Assembly: GCA_027073495.1 (NCBI GenBank)
Contig: JALSVQ010000011.1
Location: forward strand, 1 to 64,000
Length of the DNA: 64,000 nucleotides
Source of the DNA: Flavobacteriaceae bacterium
Lineage (GTDB): Bacteria > Bacteroidota > Bacteroidia > Flavobacteriales > Flavobacteriaceae
Direction of reading: 5' to 3'
In this document: positions 45,452 through 54,368 of the stretch, one piece after another
How positions within the stretch are numbered: position 1 is the stretch's first letter
How the letters are laid out: every line of letters begins with the position of its first letter
The notes under the pieces: generated by a model
Databases searched by the model: none
What the model was told of the DNA's origin: nothing
What the model saw: the letters and a program-made list of their open reading frames with translations, nothing else
Translations under genes and position numbers: made by a program

Positions 45452-45459
45452 CAAATTTA
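45452..45459 (-). promoter_or_regulatory. -7 promoter element (TAAATTTG) for the S9 peptidase
   Basis: TAnnTTTG on the minus strand, 25 bases before the ATG at 45426. Confidence 0.5.
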
Positions 45460-45527
45460 CTGTTTTTAAAATATTTTAAGCAAGAATTAACATTTTTTTA
45501 ATTACTGTTTATTAAACAAATAAAAAG

Positions 45528-45535
45528 TACATTTG
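45528..45535 (+). promoter_or_regulatory. -7 promoter element (TACATTTG), only 4 nt from an ATG
   Basis: TAnnTTTG immediately in front of the substrate-binding-protein ATG at 45540. If used, transcription would begin at or next to the start codon (leaderless). Confidence 0.55.
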
Positions 45536-45539
45536 TACT

Positions 45540-46676
45540 ATGAAATTACAGTTTATAAAACACCTTTTTAGTGCCTTTTTACTTTTAATTGTAGTAATAT
45601 CTTGCAAGAAGGAACAAAACATTCCAAAGCCTTCTAATAATGATTTAGTACAATACGCTCGTGTTTTTAATATAGAAAATTATACTAATTTTACTTTACT
45701 TACCATTAAAAATCCGTTTCAAAAAACAGCCAAAACTTATCGTTACGTATTAGCTAAAAAAGAAGTTCAAATTCCCGACTCTTTAAACAGTTATGAACGT
45801 GTTGCAATACCGATAAAGCGCATTATTGTAACCTCAACAACACATATTCCGGCTTTAGAACTCTTAAACAAAGAGCAGACTTTGGTAGGTTTTCCAAGTA
45901 CTAATTATATTTCATCGCCAAAAACAAGAGCTTTGATTGATACTAGAAAAATCAAAGAACTCAATACAAATCAAGCACTTAATGTAGAACGCATTTTGCT
46001 ACTTCATCCAGATGCTGTTGTTGCATTTGGTATCAATGGCTTATCAAAACCACTGCAAACAGTAGCAAAAATGAAAATTCCTGTCATTGTTAATGGAGAT
46101 TGGATGGAAGAAACTGCTTTAGGAAAAGCAGAATGGATTAAGTTTTTTGGTGCTTTATACGACAAACAAAAAGAAGCTAATAAAATATTTAAGACCATTG
46201 AAACATCCTACAACAATGCAAAACTATTGGCAGAAAAAGAAAGCAAGCAACCAATTGTATTTTCTGGAGCTTTGCAAGGGGATAAATGGACACTTCCCGG
46301 GGGAAAAAGCTGGGTAGCACAATTTCTGAAAGATGCTAATAGTCAGTATCTTTGGAAAACGAACACATCCAAAGGAAGTGTGAAAATAAGTTTAGAATCG
46401 GTACTTATGAAAGCAAAAAATGCTGATTTTTGGATTGCGCCAGGTTTTTATGAACATAAAGAACAACTAGAAAAAAATAAGCATTACCAAGAGTTTAAAG
46501 CCTACAAAACAGATCAAATTTATAGTTTTACCAATAAAAAAGGAAAAACAGGTGGTTTGCTCTATTTTGAGCTTGCTCCACAGCGCCCTGATTTAGTTTT
46601 AAAAGATTTAATTCATATCTTTCACCCAGAATTATTACCAAATTATCAAAACACTTTTTTTGAAAAACTAAACTAA
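45540..46676 (+). CDS. ABC transporter substrate-binding lipoprotein (iron-complex type)
   Basis: 378 residues. Lipoprotein signal LFSAFLLLIVVISC puts the lipid-bearing Cys near residue 22. Then comes a Type III periplasmic-binding fold (BtuF/FecB family): VAIPIKRIIVTSTTHIPALELL, GFPSTNYISSPKT, RILLLHPDAVVAFG, KMKIPVIVNGDWME and AEWIKFFGALYDKQKEA, with a long linker helix between lobes. It should capture a siderophore, haem or corrinoid for the permease and ATPase next door. The ligand is unknown; no B12 riboswitch fits the 113-bp upstream gap, so iron-type cargo is my preference. Confidence 0.88.
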   Translation: MKLQFIKHLFSAFLLLIVVISCKKEQNIPKPSNNDLVQYARVFNIENYTNFTLLTIKNPFQKTAKTYRYVLAKKEVQIPDSLNSYERVAIPIKRIIVTSTTHIPALELLNKEQTLVGFPSTNYISSPKTRALIDTRKIKELNTNQALNVERILLLHPDAVVAFGINGLSKPLQTVAKMKIPVIVNGDWMEETALGKAEWIKFFGALYDKQKEANKIFKTIETSYNNAKLLAEKESKQPIVFSGALQGDKWTLPGGKSWVAQFLKDANSQYLWKTNTSKGSVKISLESVLMKAKNADFWIAPGFYEHKEQLEKNKHYQEFKAYKTDQIYSFTNKKGKTGGLLYFELAPQRPDLVLKDLIHIFHPELLPNYQNTFFEKLN

Positions 46677-47704
46677 TGCCAAAGCAAGCAATAAAACATA
46701 AAAGTTATTTTTTAGCATTACTACTACTCGTATTTGTAGGTTTCATAATGAATATCAGTTTAGGATCTGAACACATCACCTTTAAGCAACTCCTAGCGGT
46801 CATAACAAATAATAAACTTGCAGACCAAACGTGGCGCTACATTATATTAAATTATCGTATTCCAAAAGCGATAACAGCCATATTAGCAGGCGCAGGGCTC
46901 AGTATAAGTGGTTTGTTGATGCAAACATTATTTCGTAATCCGTTAGCAGGTCCTTATGTATTAGGTATTAGTTCTGGGGCGAGTTTGGGCGTGGCTTTGC
47001 TTGTTTTAGGCGCTTCATTTTTTGGTTTTCAAAGCACCGTGAGCAACTCTTTTTCCATAATAATAGCTGCTAGTTTAGGCTCTTTTTTGGTACTACTTGC
47101 TGTAGTGCTTATCGCTCATAAAATGCAAAATACCATGGCAATACTTATTGTTGGTTTGATGTTTGGAAGCTTAACAAGCGCTATTGTAAGTATTTTGGCA
47201 TATTTTAGTAGTGCAGAGCAACTCCAGCAGTTTATTTTTTGGAGTTTTGGAAGTATTGGCAATCTCTCTTGGCAAGAACTTGGTCTTTTGTCGCTATTTA
47301 TTAGTATCAGCTTTGGTTTGGTTTTAGTGAATATAAAAAATTTAAATAGCCTCTTATTAGGAGAAAATTATGCACAAAGTTTAGGTGTCAACATAAAAAA
47401 AACACGTATTATCATTATATTAGCTACAAGTTTATTAGCAGGAAGCATCACTGCTTTTGTAGGACCTATTGCATTTGTAGGACTTGCAGTACCACACATT
47501 AGCAGGTTATTATTTAAGCGTTCAAGTCATCAAATTATTAGTGTGGCATCTTTATTAATTGGAGCTATTGTGATGCTGTTTGCAGATACTGTAGCACAGC
47601 TCCCTACAAGCGAATACACCTTGCCAATCAACGCCGTGACAACACTTTTTGGCGCTCCTTTGGTTGTTTTTTTATTAGTTAAATATAAAAAAATTAGTAT
47701 TTAG
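46676..47704 (+). CDS. FecCD-family ABC transporter permease
   Basis: 342 residues, ten hydrophobic helices. It carries FecCD/BtuC landmarks: WRYIILNYRIPKAITAILAGAGLSISGLLMQTLFRNPLAGPYVLGISSGASLGVAL and, near the C-terminus, GPIAFVGLAVPHISRLL and LPTSEYTLPINAVTTLFGAPLVVFLL. It forms the channel of an importer for iron-siderophore, haem or cobalamin. Its ATG overlaps the TAA of the substrate-binding gene (TAATG), and the ATPase gene begins directly behind its stop, so all three are translationally coupled. Confidence 0.94.
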   Translation: MPKQAIKHKSYFLALLLLVFVGFIMNISLGSEHITFKQLLAVITNNKLADQTWRYIILNYRIPKAITAILAGAGLSISGLLMQTLFRNPLAGPYVLGISSGASLGVALLVLGASFFGFQSTVSNSFSIIIAASLGSFLVLLAVVLIAHKMQNTMAILIVGLMFGSLTSAIVSILAYFSSAEQLQQFIFWSFGSIGNLSWQELGLLSLFISISFGLVLVNIKNLNSLLLGENYAQSLGVNIKKTRIIIILATSLLAGSITAFVGPIAFVGLAVPHISRLLFKRSSHQIISVASLLIGAIVMLFADTVAQLPTSEYTLPINAVTTLFGAPLVVFLLVKYKKISI

Positions 47705-48502
47705 ATGAAAAAGCACCGCATTAAAACAAGCAATCTCACTGTTGGGTATCATAACAATAATGAAGAACTGAAAATTCTTTCAGCTATTAATTTTGAACTA
47801 AAAAACAATGGTTTATATGCGCTAATTGGTAAAAATGGAACTGGAAAATCAACTTTACTGAGAACGCTTTGTGGATTGCAAACAGCGCTATCAGGAACAA
47901 TTGTTATTGATGATAAAACAGCTACATCTTATAATGCATTAGCATTAGCAAAAAAAATAAGTTATGTAAGTACCGAGCGAATTCCTGCTAGTAATCTCTC
48001 TGTTTTTGAACTGGTAGCACTAGGACGTCAGCCTTATAGCAATTGGTTTGGAAAATACAAAAAAGAAGATATTAGTATAATTAATACGGCTTTAGAGCAA
48101 ACAAATACGTTGCACTTGAGTAATCATAAAATACAAACGTTAAGTGACGGACAGTTACAAAAAGTAATGCTAGCACGTGCTTTGGCACAAGATACACCCA
48201 TTATAATTCTTGATGAACCAACAACACATTTAGACATGGAAAATAGTGTTGCTATATTGCTACTTCTCAAAACGTTGTCTCAACATAAAATTATATTACT
48301 TTCTACACACAAAATTAATGAGATAATACCATTGGCAACTGTATTATTACTTGTGAAAAATAATACACTAATCAGTGGTAAATTATCCGATTTAGGTATT
48401 CAAAACGCGTTAAAAACACTTTTTTTAGATGAAATTTTAAATTTTGATACTAAAACACAGTTATTTTACGTTAAAAATAATAAATTGCGACCTCAAAAAT
48501 AA
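47705..48502 (+). CDS. ABC transporter ATP-binding protein (FecE/BtuD type)
   Basis: 265 residues: Walker A GKNGTGKSTLL, signature LSDGQLQKVMLARAL (the usual LSGGQ with Asp for the first Gly), Walker B IIILDEPTTHLDME and the H-loop STHKINE. It powers the importer formed with the FecCD permease and the substrate-binding lipoprotein. The gene starts directly after the permease stop. The signature variant is within the range known for working transporters. A lipoprotein gene follows 6 bp later and may belong to the same unit. Confidence 0.94.
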   Translation: MKKHRIKTSNLTVGYHNNNEELKILSAINFELKNNGLYALIGKNGTGKSTLLRTLCGLQTALSGTIVIDDKTATSYNALALAKKISYVSTERIPASNLSVFELVALGRQPYSNWFGKYKKEDISIINTALEQTNTLHLSNHKIQTLSDGQLQKVMLARALAQDTPIIILDEPTTHLDMENSVAILLLLKTLSQHKIILLSTHKINEIIPLATVLLLVKNNTLISGKLSDLGIQNALKTLFLDEILNFDTKTQLFYVKNNKLRPQK

Positions 48503-48508
48503 CGACTT

Positions 48509-49324
48509 ATGATTAAAAGAATATTTTTACTACTACTTATTGGTTTTAGTTTCTATGCTTGCAACGAAGAAACCTTGCCTGTACCTAATGCTTTTCAAGC
48601 AAGTTTAGATAATGAATTTTGGGCAACAAACACATATGATGCTACTGTCGGTACTAACCTAACAATTATTACTGTCCAAAAAGAGAATCAAGAAATAAAA
48701 TTTACCATCAATGATGATAATAATGGTATCTATTCCTTAGACGGCATTAATCATGCTGTAACTTATATTGAAGATACTATTGCTGGAACAGAACCGTATG
48801 TAAGCACTTCTGGTGAAATAGAAATAACTGATTTTGATTTTGTAAACAAAACCATAACTGCACATTTTAACTTTAGAGCAAGACGTGCTTCAGATGGCGA
48901 TGTTAAGTCTTTTGAACGTGGTGAAATATATAAAGTAAGTTTTATTACTGACAGCTCTTTATACAATAATATCTTTGGTGCATATCTTGATGGCACACAA
49001 CTTCCTCTTGGTGCAGTAGCTCCTTTAGAATCTGCTGGAATTGTATCAATTACTGTTACCTATAATGATGGATCACAAATAATTATTAAAGTACCAAACA
49101 ATATAGCTCCTGGAACGTACAATTTATTGAGCACTGGTGCAACAACAGCACAATACATTGATGCTGGTGGTACTGTTTTTGATGCTTGTGGTACTGGTAA
49201 TGCTATTGTCATTACTTCACACGATACAACTGCTCAGACTATTGTTGCTAATTTCCATTTTGATGCTTGTGCTGGTGCAGCATCACATGCAATTACATCA
49301 GGAAATTTTAGTATAGTTTATTAA
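48509..49324 (+). CDS. Lipoprotein, DUF6252-like
   Basis: 271 residues. Lipoprotein signal IKRIFLLLLIGFSFYAC (lipid-bearing Cys near 18), then two beta-rich halves. The first half (FQASLDNEFWATNTYDATVG, ITDFDFVNKTITAHFNFRARR, GEIYKVSF) resembles the DUF6252 family of Bacteroidota lipoproteins. The second half (VSITVTYNDGSQIIIKVPNNIAPGTYNL ... TIVANFHFDACAG...ITSGNFSIVY) looks like a related copy, so an internal duplication is likely. It lies 6 bp after the ABC ATPase gene and is perhaps co-transcribed; function unknown. Confidence 0.8.
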   Translation: MIKRIFLLLLIGFSFYACNEETLPVPNAFQASLDNEFWATNTYDATVGTNLTIITVQKENQEIKFTINDDNNGIYSLDGINHAVTYIEDTIAGTEPYVSTSGEIEITDFDFVNKTITAHFNFRARRASDGDVKSFERGEIYKVSFITDSSLYNNIFGAYLDGTQLPLGAVAPLESAGIVSITVTYNDGSQIIIKVPNNIAPGTYNLLSTGATTAQYIDAGGTVFDACGTGNAIVITSHDTTAQTIVANFHFDACAGAASHAITSGNFSIVY

Positions 49325-49335
49325 TAAGCTGAATT

Positions 49336-49932
49336 TTATTTGTAAAAATTCATTTCATCAATATAACGCCATACTACTGCTGGAACTAAAGGCTTGATGT
49401 TCTTTTTTTCTTGAATAGCCTTACGGATTGCAGTTGCAGAGAGCTCTACAATTGGTGCTGAAACATACTGTATTTTAGGATGGTTTTTAAATAAATCAGG
49501 AATATCAAACGCACTTATTCTAGGGTAAACAAAAATGTTGTAATACGCTAATATTGTTTCATAGTTTTTCCATTTATGAAAACTTTTTAAATTGTCTTCT
49601 CCCATAATAAGCGCAAAAGAATAATCAGGATGTTTTTCTGAAATATGTGCTAAAGTATTGACGGTATATGACGGCTGTGTTAGATCAAATTCTAAATTGC
49701 TTGCCTTTAGCTTTGGATACGCTTCAACTGCGAGACGCACCATTTGCAAGCGTTGTATATCATCCAAAAGAGTTTTCTTTTTCTTATGTGGATTATGTGG
49801 TGTAACTACAAACCAAACTTCATCCAGTGATGAATTTTCTACCATGTGATTAGCTATAATCATATGTCCAACATGGATGGGATTAAAACTCCCAAAAAAC
49901 AATCCTATTTGCTTACTCTTCTTCTTCTTCAC
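49336..49932 (-). CDS. nadD: Nicotinate-nucleotide adenylyltransferase
   Basis: 198 residues. The nucleotidyl-transferase motif GLFFGSFNPIHVGHMIIA (HxGH) is at the N-terminus, with DEVWFVVTPHNPHKKK and SATAIRKAI (the SxTxxR motif) at the end. It makes deamido-NAD from nicotinate mononucleotide. The start is a GTG inside the end of gmk (20-bp overlap); no upstream ATG is available, and a later start would remove the nucleotide-binding strand. Last gene of the yicC-gmk-nadD operon. Confidence 0.95.
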   Translation of the reverse strand: MKKKKSKQIGLFFGSFNPIHVGHMIIANHMVENSSLDEVWFVVTPHNPHKKKKTLLDDIQRLQMVRLAVEAYPKLKASNLEFDLTQPSYTVNTLAHISEKHPDYSFALIMGEDNLKSFHKWKNYETILAYYNIFVYPRISAFDIPDLFKNHPKIQYVSAPIVELSATAIRKAIQEKKNIKPLVPAVVWRYIDEMNFYK

Positions 49933-50497
49933 TAGTTAAAAAACCTTTTACAAGATATTGTGCTACTTTTTTAGCTTTATCTAAATCATCATTAATAAGA
50001 ATTACATCAAAATCTTTGGTGTACGCCAATTCTTCCTTTGCTTTATTCAATCGCATTTCTATTTTTTCTGGAGTCTCTGTACCACGTGCTTCAAGACGTT
50101 TTTTTAAATCTGATATCGCTGGTGGCTGTACAAATATGGCCAATGTTTCATCTGGAAATTGTTTTTTGATATTCAGCCCTCCTACAACATCAATATCAAA
50201 AATAACATTCTTCCCTGCTTTCCACAAACGTTCTATCTCTTTGGTAAGTGTGCCATATTTTGTGTCTTTATATACTTCTTCCCATTCTACAAAACTATCT
50301 TTGGCTATCAAATCATCAAAAGCTTCATTGCTTATAAAATAATAATCTTTTCCGTCAACTTCGTTACCGCGTAATTCTCGCGAAGTAGCCGAAACAGAAA
50401 AAGCTAAGTTTAATGATGAAACACTTAATAAGTGATGTACTAAGGTGGTTTTTCCGGATCCACTAGGCGCAGAAAACACGATTAACTTGCCATTCAT
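49913..50497 (-). CDS. gmk: Guanylate kinase
   Basis: 194 residues. P-loop APSGSGKTTLVHHLL, GMP-binding SATSRELRGNEVDGKDYYFIS and YGTL, lid FVQPPAISDLKKRLEARGTETPEKIEMRLNKA. It phosphorylates GMP to GDP. Its ATG overlaps the stop of yicC (TAATG) and its tail overlaps nadD, so the three are translationally coupled. The tail of consecutive Glu codons (SEEEEE) lies in the nadD overlap. Confidence 0.96.
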   Translation of the reverse strand: MNGKLIVFSAPSGSGKTTLVHHLLSVSSLNLAFSVSATSRELRGNEVDGKDYYFISNEAFDDLIAKDSFVEWEEVYKDTKYGTLTKEIERLWKAGKNVIFDIDVVGGLNIKKQFPDETLAIFVQPPAISDLKKRLEARGTETPEKIEMRLNKAKEELAYTKDFDVILINDDLDKAKKVAQYLVKGFLTSEEEEE

Positions 50498-51357
50498 TAG
50501 AGTATATTTAGACTTTGTTCTTTTATTTTTTCTAATTCATCTTTCATTTGAATGACTATCTTTTGTAAAGGAGCGTAGTTTGCTTTAGAACCCATAGTAT
50601 TAATCTCTCTTCCTATTTCTTGAGAGATAAAAGCTAACTTTTTACCATTAGACAAATCGCCATTCATTGCTTTGGTAAAATACACCAAATGATTACGAAG
50701 TCTTACTATTTCTTCTGTAATATCTAGTTTTTCAAGATAATAAATTAGCTCTTGCTCAAAACGGTTATCGTCAACTTGAACTTTCAATTCACTTATTGCT
50801 TTATGAAGTCGCTCTTTAACTGCAGCTATACGATCTCCGTCTAATTGCTCTACTTCAAGCAATAAAGAACTTATATTGCTAATACGCATAGCTATATCTT
50901 TTTCTAAAGCTTTACCTTCGGCTAATCGAAAAGATTGAAAATCTGCTACAGCAGTATTAACACCTTCAAGTATTGCCTGCCATTCCGATTCATCCAGCGC
51001 TTCTTTGCTTGATTGCATAACATCAGGAAACTGCATAGCGAGCTGCAATAACGTAGCTTGATCTGCTTTTGGCGCAAATTTTTGTAAGGTTGCTATATGC
51101 TGATTCAATACGTCTTCGTTAAGAAACGTTTGACATTGATTTGTATCATTATCAACTTGAATGGTAAAATCTACTTTACCTCGCAAGAGCTGTTTGGCTA
51201 ATACACTGCGCAAAGCCATCTCTTTCTCGCGGTACAAAGACGGAATTCTAATGTTTAAATCTAAGTTTTTACTATTAAGTGATTTAATTATTATAGTTAT
51301 TTTTTTATAATTATAATGTATTTCACACTTACCGAAACCAGTCATTGACTGTATCAT
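50497..51357 (-). CDS. YicC/YloC family endoribonuclease
   Basis: 286 residues from the ATG at 51357 (MIQSMTGFGK, the conserved family opening); an upstream frame extension of eight residues is not needed. It has the YicC N-terminal domain (FGKCEIHYNYKKITIIIKSLNSKNLDLNIRIPSLYREKE) and the C-terminal DUF1732 part (VRLRNHLVYF, GKKLAFISQEIGREINTMGSKANYA). Proteins of this family have been shown to be endoribonucleases, acting on sRNAs such as RyhB in E. coli (YicC). First gene of the yicC-gmk-nadD operon, the usual bacterial pairing with gmk. Confidence 0.94.
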   Translation of the reverse strand: MIQSMTGFGKCEIHYNYKKITIIIKSLNSKNLDLNIRIPSLYREKEMALRSVLAKQLLRGKVDFTIQVDNDTNQCQTFLNEDVLNQHIATLQKFAPKADQATLLQLAMQFPDVMQSSKEALDESEWQAILEGVNTAVADFQSFRLAEGKALEKDIAMRISNISSLLLEVEQLDGDRIAAVKERLHKAISELKVQVDDNRFEQELIYYLEKLDITEEIVRLRNHLVYFTKAMNGDLSNGKKLAFISQEIGREINTMGSKANYAPLQKIVIQMKDELEKIKEQSLNIL

Positions 51358-51378
51358 AACAATGTTTTTATGTTTCTG

Positions 51379-51386
51379 CAAATTTA
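51379..51386 (-). promoter_or_regulatory. -7 promoter element (TAAATTTG) for yicC-gmk-nadD
   Basis: TAnnTTTG on the minus strand, 21 bases before the yicC ATG. Confidence 0.5.
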
Positions 51387-51684
51387 GTAATTATAAAGAC
51401 TTAATTCTTATTTTAAGTTAAATTTTATTACTTTTAAAAAAAACAGCTATCATATAGCTTTCTTTAAACAATCTTTGTTATTTATTTTAAGTGGCTTCTT
51501 TAATTATCTCATGTTCATCTTTTCGTAAGAAATATTTTGATTATGCTAAAAAATTACACATATAAGTGGTTTTAATGAAAATAAATTGTGTGCCTTGTTA
51601 TCATCAATTATTAAGTCTTGAGCTTACATTCTAAGCATCAGATAAAAAAAACACTTTTTTATATCCGTTTTCCACTTATTTAGC
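51387..51684. other. AT-rich intergenic stretch, no gene seen
   Basis: Nearly 300 bp between two divergent promoter boxes. It holds one weak 6-bp hairpin (AGCTAT/ATAGCT, 51445-51459) with a poor T run, and a 19-codon open frame near 51575 that has no supporting features. I see no RNA gene. Confidence 0.4.
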
Positions 51685-51692
51685 TAACTTTG
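51685..51692 (+). promoter_or_regulatory. -7 promoter element (TAACTTTG) for the cytochrome lipoprotein
   Basis: TAnnTTTG, 38 bases before the ATG at 51731. Confidence 0.55.
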
Positions 51693-51730
51693 CCCTGTTT
51701 GAACAATTTATTAACGAAATAAAATTAAAA

Positions 51731-52204
51731 ATGAAAAAAGTATTATTAGCTGTACTAACAGTTGGAATGTTAAGTCTTACATCATGTGGTGGTGAAGCAA
51801 AAAAAGGAACAGATGCAGCAGAAGATGCAACTGACAAAACTGTTGATGCAGCAGAAGATGCAGCTGACAAAACTGTTGATGCAGCTGACGCTGTAAAAGA
51901 TGCGGCTGACAAAACTGCTGACGCTGTAAGCCCTAAAGTAGCAAAAGGAAAAGAATTATTTGCTGCAAAAGGTTGTGTAGCTTGTCACAAAGAACAAGAC
52001 AAATTAGTTGGACCTGCTCTTAAAGACATTGCAAAAGTTTATGCTGAGAAAAAAGGAAACATGGTGAAATTCTTAAAAGAAGAAGCTGATGCTATTGTTG
52101 ATCCAGCTCAATTTGCAATAATGAAAGCAAATCTTGCTGCAACTAAAGTACTTCCTGGTGAAGATTTAGATGCAATTACTTCTTACATAAGAAGTATTAA
52201 ATAA
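51731..52204 (+). CDS. c-type cytochrome lipoprotein with a helical repeat linker
   Basis: 157 residues. Lipoprotein signal VLLAVLTVGMLSLTSC (C19). Residues 26-68 are an 11-residue-periodic Ala/Asp/Lys repeat (ADKTVDAAEDA) that would form an amphipathic helix stalk. Then comes a small class I cytochrome c domain: CVACH (C82/C85/H86) binds haem, and M121 in PAQFAIM is the likely sixth ligand. It is anchored in a membrane and carries electrons in the periplasm. The stalk would hold the haem domain away from the membrane. Near-identical 33-bp units encode the stalk (51812-51877). A terminator follows at once. Confidence 0.9.
   Translation: MKKVLLAVLTVGMLSLTSCGGEAKKGTDAAEDATDKTVDAAEDAADKTVDAADAVKDAADKTADAVSPKVAKGKELFAAKGCVACHKEQDKLVGPALKDIAKVYAEKKGNMVKFLKEEADAIVDPAQFAIMKANLAATKVLPGEDLDAITSYIRSIK
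51812..51919 (+). repeat. Tandem 33-bp repeats in the cytochrome stalk
   Basis: Units 51812-51844 and 51845-51877 differ by a single base (codons for DAAEDA[T/A]DKTV). A diverged third unit of about 42 bp follows. In-frame units like these can change stalk length by slippage. Confidence 0.8.
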
Positions 52205-52227
52205 GCATTACACTTTTATAAAAAGTA

Positions 52228-52260
52228 AAAAAATGCGGTCTCAGAGAGACCGCATTTTTT
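52228..52260. terminator. Bidirectional intrinsic terminator
   Basis: AAAAAATGCGGTCTC, an AGA loop, then GAGACCGCATTTTTT: a 15-bp stem flanked by A and T runs, between the cytochrome gene and the convergent comEC. Confidence 0.92.
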
Positions 52261-52305
52261 ATTTAGGATATAGTGATAATTTTAGCATTAAAGATAACGT
52301 AATTA

Positions 52306-54315
52306 TCATTCTTCGAAAGTAAAAGCGCCTTGTTCTCGTGTATTCCAAAAGAGAATATTAGCTTCTTCACACGTTTTTTTCCAATGTTTGACTACATTTT
52401 TATAATTACTCCCATCTGCTAGTATCATTTTTGGATGATGCCAAGTAATCAAACGGTTTAAGTTAATTTTTGGACTGTTACGGAGTAAAATATAAGTTGC
52501 TTTTGTTGCTGTTTTATAAACACCTAAATTATCCACAATCAATAATTTTTTATCAGCTATTAAATGCCAATTTTTCAAAGGTCTCGATACCATTTTATTT
52601 ATACCTTGCTCGCGCTTAAAATTTATTATAAACTGTAAATTTTGAAAAGCTATTGAGTCTGTATAAAGCTGTAAATTTCTTCCAGTTGTTCTTGCTAAAA
52701 GAGTTGTTCTACTTTTGTGAAATAGTAAAGCCTTGTTTGTTATTTCAAAATTGTATTTTTTATAAAAATCATAAGCCTGAAACACCGCGATACTCATTAG
52801 TAAATATATTAAGTGTTTATTTTGTTTTTTATATAATAAACGTAACAGTAACATTAAAATAAAGAAACTCAATACCATTTGCACCGTATCAAAAGCTATG
52901 TTTTGAAAAACAAATGCTTCTTTGACAGCAACCCAATGTGTATAAGCATTCATTTGTACAAACAAAAAATTATATGCTTGTATTAATGGTTCAATTACAA
53001 TATTCAAACTTGCTAAAATAAGAATCAGTATTCCTACAGAAATAATAAAAGTAAGTGCTGGTATAATAACTAAGTTACTCAATAGAAACAAACCCGGAAA
53101 CTGATGAAAATAATACAAAGACAAGGGTAAAACACTGATTTGTGCAGCCAATGAAACCGTAAGAAGTTGCCAAATATACCGTAAAACACGATGCTCAATG
53201 ACTAGTAATCGTGCCAAAATGGGCTGAAATAGTACAATACCAAAAACAGCAACAAAACTTAACTGAAAACCGATATTATAAATGTAAAAAGGGTTAAAAA
53301 GCAGAAGAATAAACAAAGCAGCAAATAATGTGTTGAAAATATACGTTCCCCTTTTTAAATGTATACCAATAGTCACAAAACTAAACATCGTTACTGCACG
53401 AACTACTGATGGCGACAAACCTGTAAGCAAAGCATAAAACCATAATATAGAAAGTATCAATACACTTTTGATAATTACTCCATACTTAACTTGTTCCATA
53501 CCTTTGAAAACAATATTAAGCAACCATAATAAAATACCAATATGCAAACCTGAAATAGCAAGTATATGCATCACTCCAGCTCGTCCATAATCTTGACGAA
53601 GTGACTTGTCAATGCCTTGCTTATCTCCAAGTAGTAAGCCTTTAAAAACAGCAAAAGACTGTGGTTTAAATCCTTTGTTTTTTAAACGATTGATCACTTT
53701 TTTACGCCAATCTAACGCCCATTTTTGTATACTTGCTTCTTGCCCTAAAACTATATAATCATTACAATACAATTGTTTATACACTTGTTGATGCTTCATA
53801 AAAGCATTATAATTAAAACCATAAGGGTTTTTAGGAGAAGCAATCGTTTTGAAAACTGATCGAACAACTAGTTGATCACCCAATTGAAGTGGCTTTAAAC
53901 TATCTGAGACTAATACTAGTGTTTTTCCTGTAACAGGTTTATTCGCTATTTGAGAAACAGCAGCTATATATTTGTGCGTATATTTATCCGGTTTTAAAAC
54001 AGATGTTATTTGAAGAACACTAGTTACATTATCAGATTTAATATAGTGTAGATAATGATTTGCTTTATTTTTATCTTGATGTAAATATACCGTAACTACT
54101 CCCAATAACAAAAATGTAAAATAACTGATAATACTAAAGACTACAGTACTCGAAAAACGTTTTTTATTACGGTAATACTGCCCAATGAGTCCTAAAAAAG
54201 AAAGTCCTAAGAGGGTAACGACAGGCACTATTGGCATTTCATAATTAAAACCCAATACTATTCCTAACAAAAAAAATAGTGTAAGACGTATTAAGATATA
54301 GTGCAACCATTTCAT
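52306..54315 (-). CDS. ComEC/Rec2 family competence protein
   Basis: 669 residues. A membrane helix pair at the N-terminus, a DUF4131 segment with an OB-like fold (about 90-190), then the Competence domain with many membrane helices (about 210-520), including the conserved RQDYGRAGVMHILAISGLHIGILL and YALLTGLSPSVVRAVTMFSFV. ComEC forms the inner-membrane channel for DNA uptake. The usual C-terminal metallo-beta-lactamase domain is missing; only about 140 residues without HxHxDH follow the membrane part, a form I believe is common in this phylum. It has its own unit; no other competence genes are nearby. Confidence 0.9.
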   Translation of the reverse strand: MKWLHYILIRLTLFFLLGIVLGFNYEMPIVPVVTLLGLSFLGLIGQYYRNKKRFSSTVVFSIISYFTFLLLGVVTVYLHQDKNKANHYLHYIKSDNVTSVLQITSVLKPDKYTHKYIAAVSQIANKPVTGKTLVLVSDSLKPLQLGDQLVVRSVFKTIASPKNPYGFNYNAFMKHQQVYKQLYCNDYIVLGQEASIQKWALDWRKKVINRLKNKGFKPQSFAVFKGLLLGDKQGIDKSLRQDYGRAGVMHILAISGLHIGILLWLLNIVFKGMEQVKYGVIIKSVLILSILWFYALLTGLSPSVVRAVTMFSFVTIGIHLKRGTYIFNTLFAALFILLLFNPFYIYNIGFQLSFVAVFGIVLFQPILARLLVIEHRVLRYIWQLLTVSLAAQISVLPLSLYYFHQFPGLFLLSNLVIIPALTFIISVGILILILASLNIVIEPLIQAYNFLFVQMNAYTHWVAVKEAFVFQNIAFDTVQMVLSFFILMLLLRLLYKKQNKHLIYLLMSIAVFQAYDFYKKYNFEITNKALLFHKSRTTLLARTTGRNLQLYTDSIAFQNLQFIINFKREQGINKMVSRPLKNWHLIADKKLLIVDNLGVYKTATKATYILLRNSPKINLNRLITWHHPKMILADGSNYKNVVKHWKKTCEEANILFWNTREQGAFTFEE

Positions 54316-54356
54316 AGGCTTAGCGGTTTGGTGCTAGCAAGTTACTAAATATAATG

Positions 54357-54364
54357 TATATTTG
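54357..54364 (+). promoter_or_regulatory. -7 promoter element (TATATTTG), only 4 nt from an ATG
   Basis: TAnnTTTG followed by CGCT and the ATG at 54369. It predicts a leaderless mRNA. Confidence 0.55.
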
Positions 54365-54368
54365 CGCT

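Noticed and set aside
45427-45539. Cobalamin riboswitch before the BtuF/FecB-like gene
   Set aside because: The gap is only 113 bases, lacks a B12-box-like element and has a -7 promoter box at its end.
51570-51640. 19-codon frame (MKINCVPCYHQLLSLELTF)
   Set aside because: No ribosome site, no known pattern, and random frames of this size are common in such AT-rich DNA.
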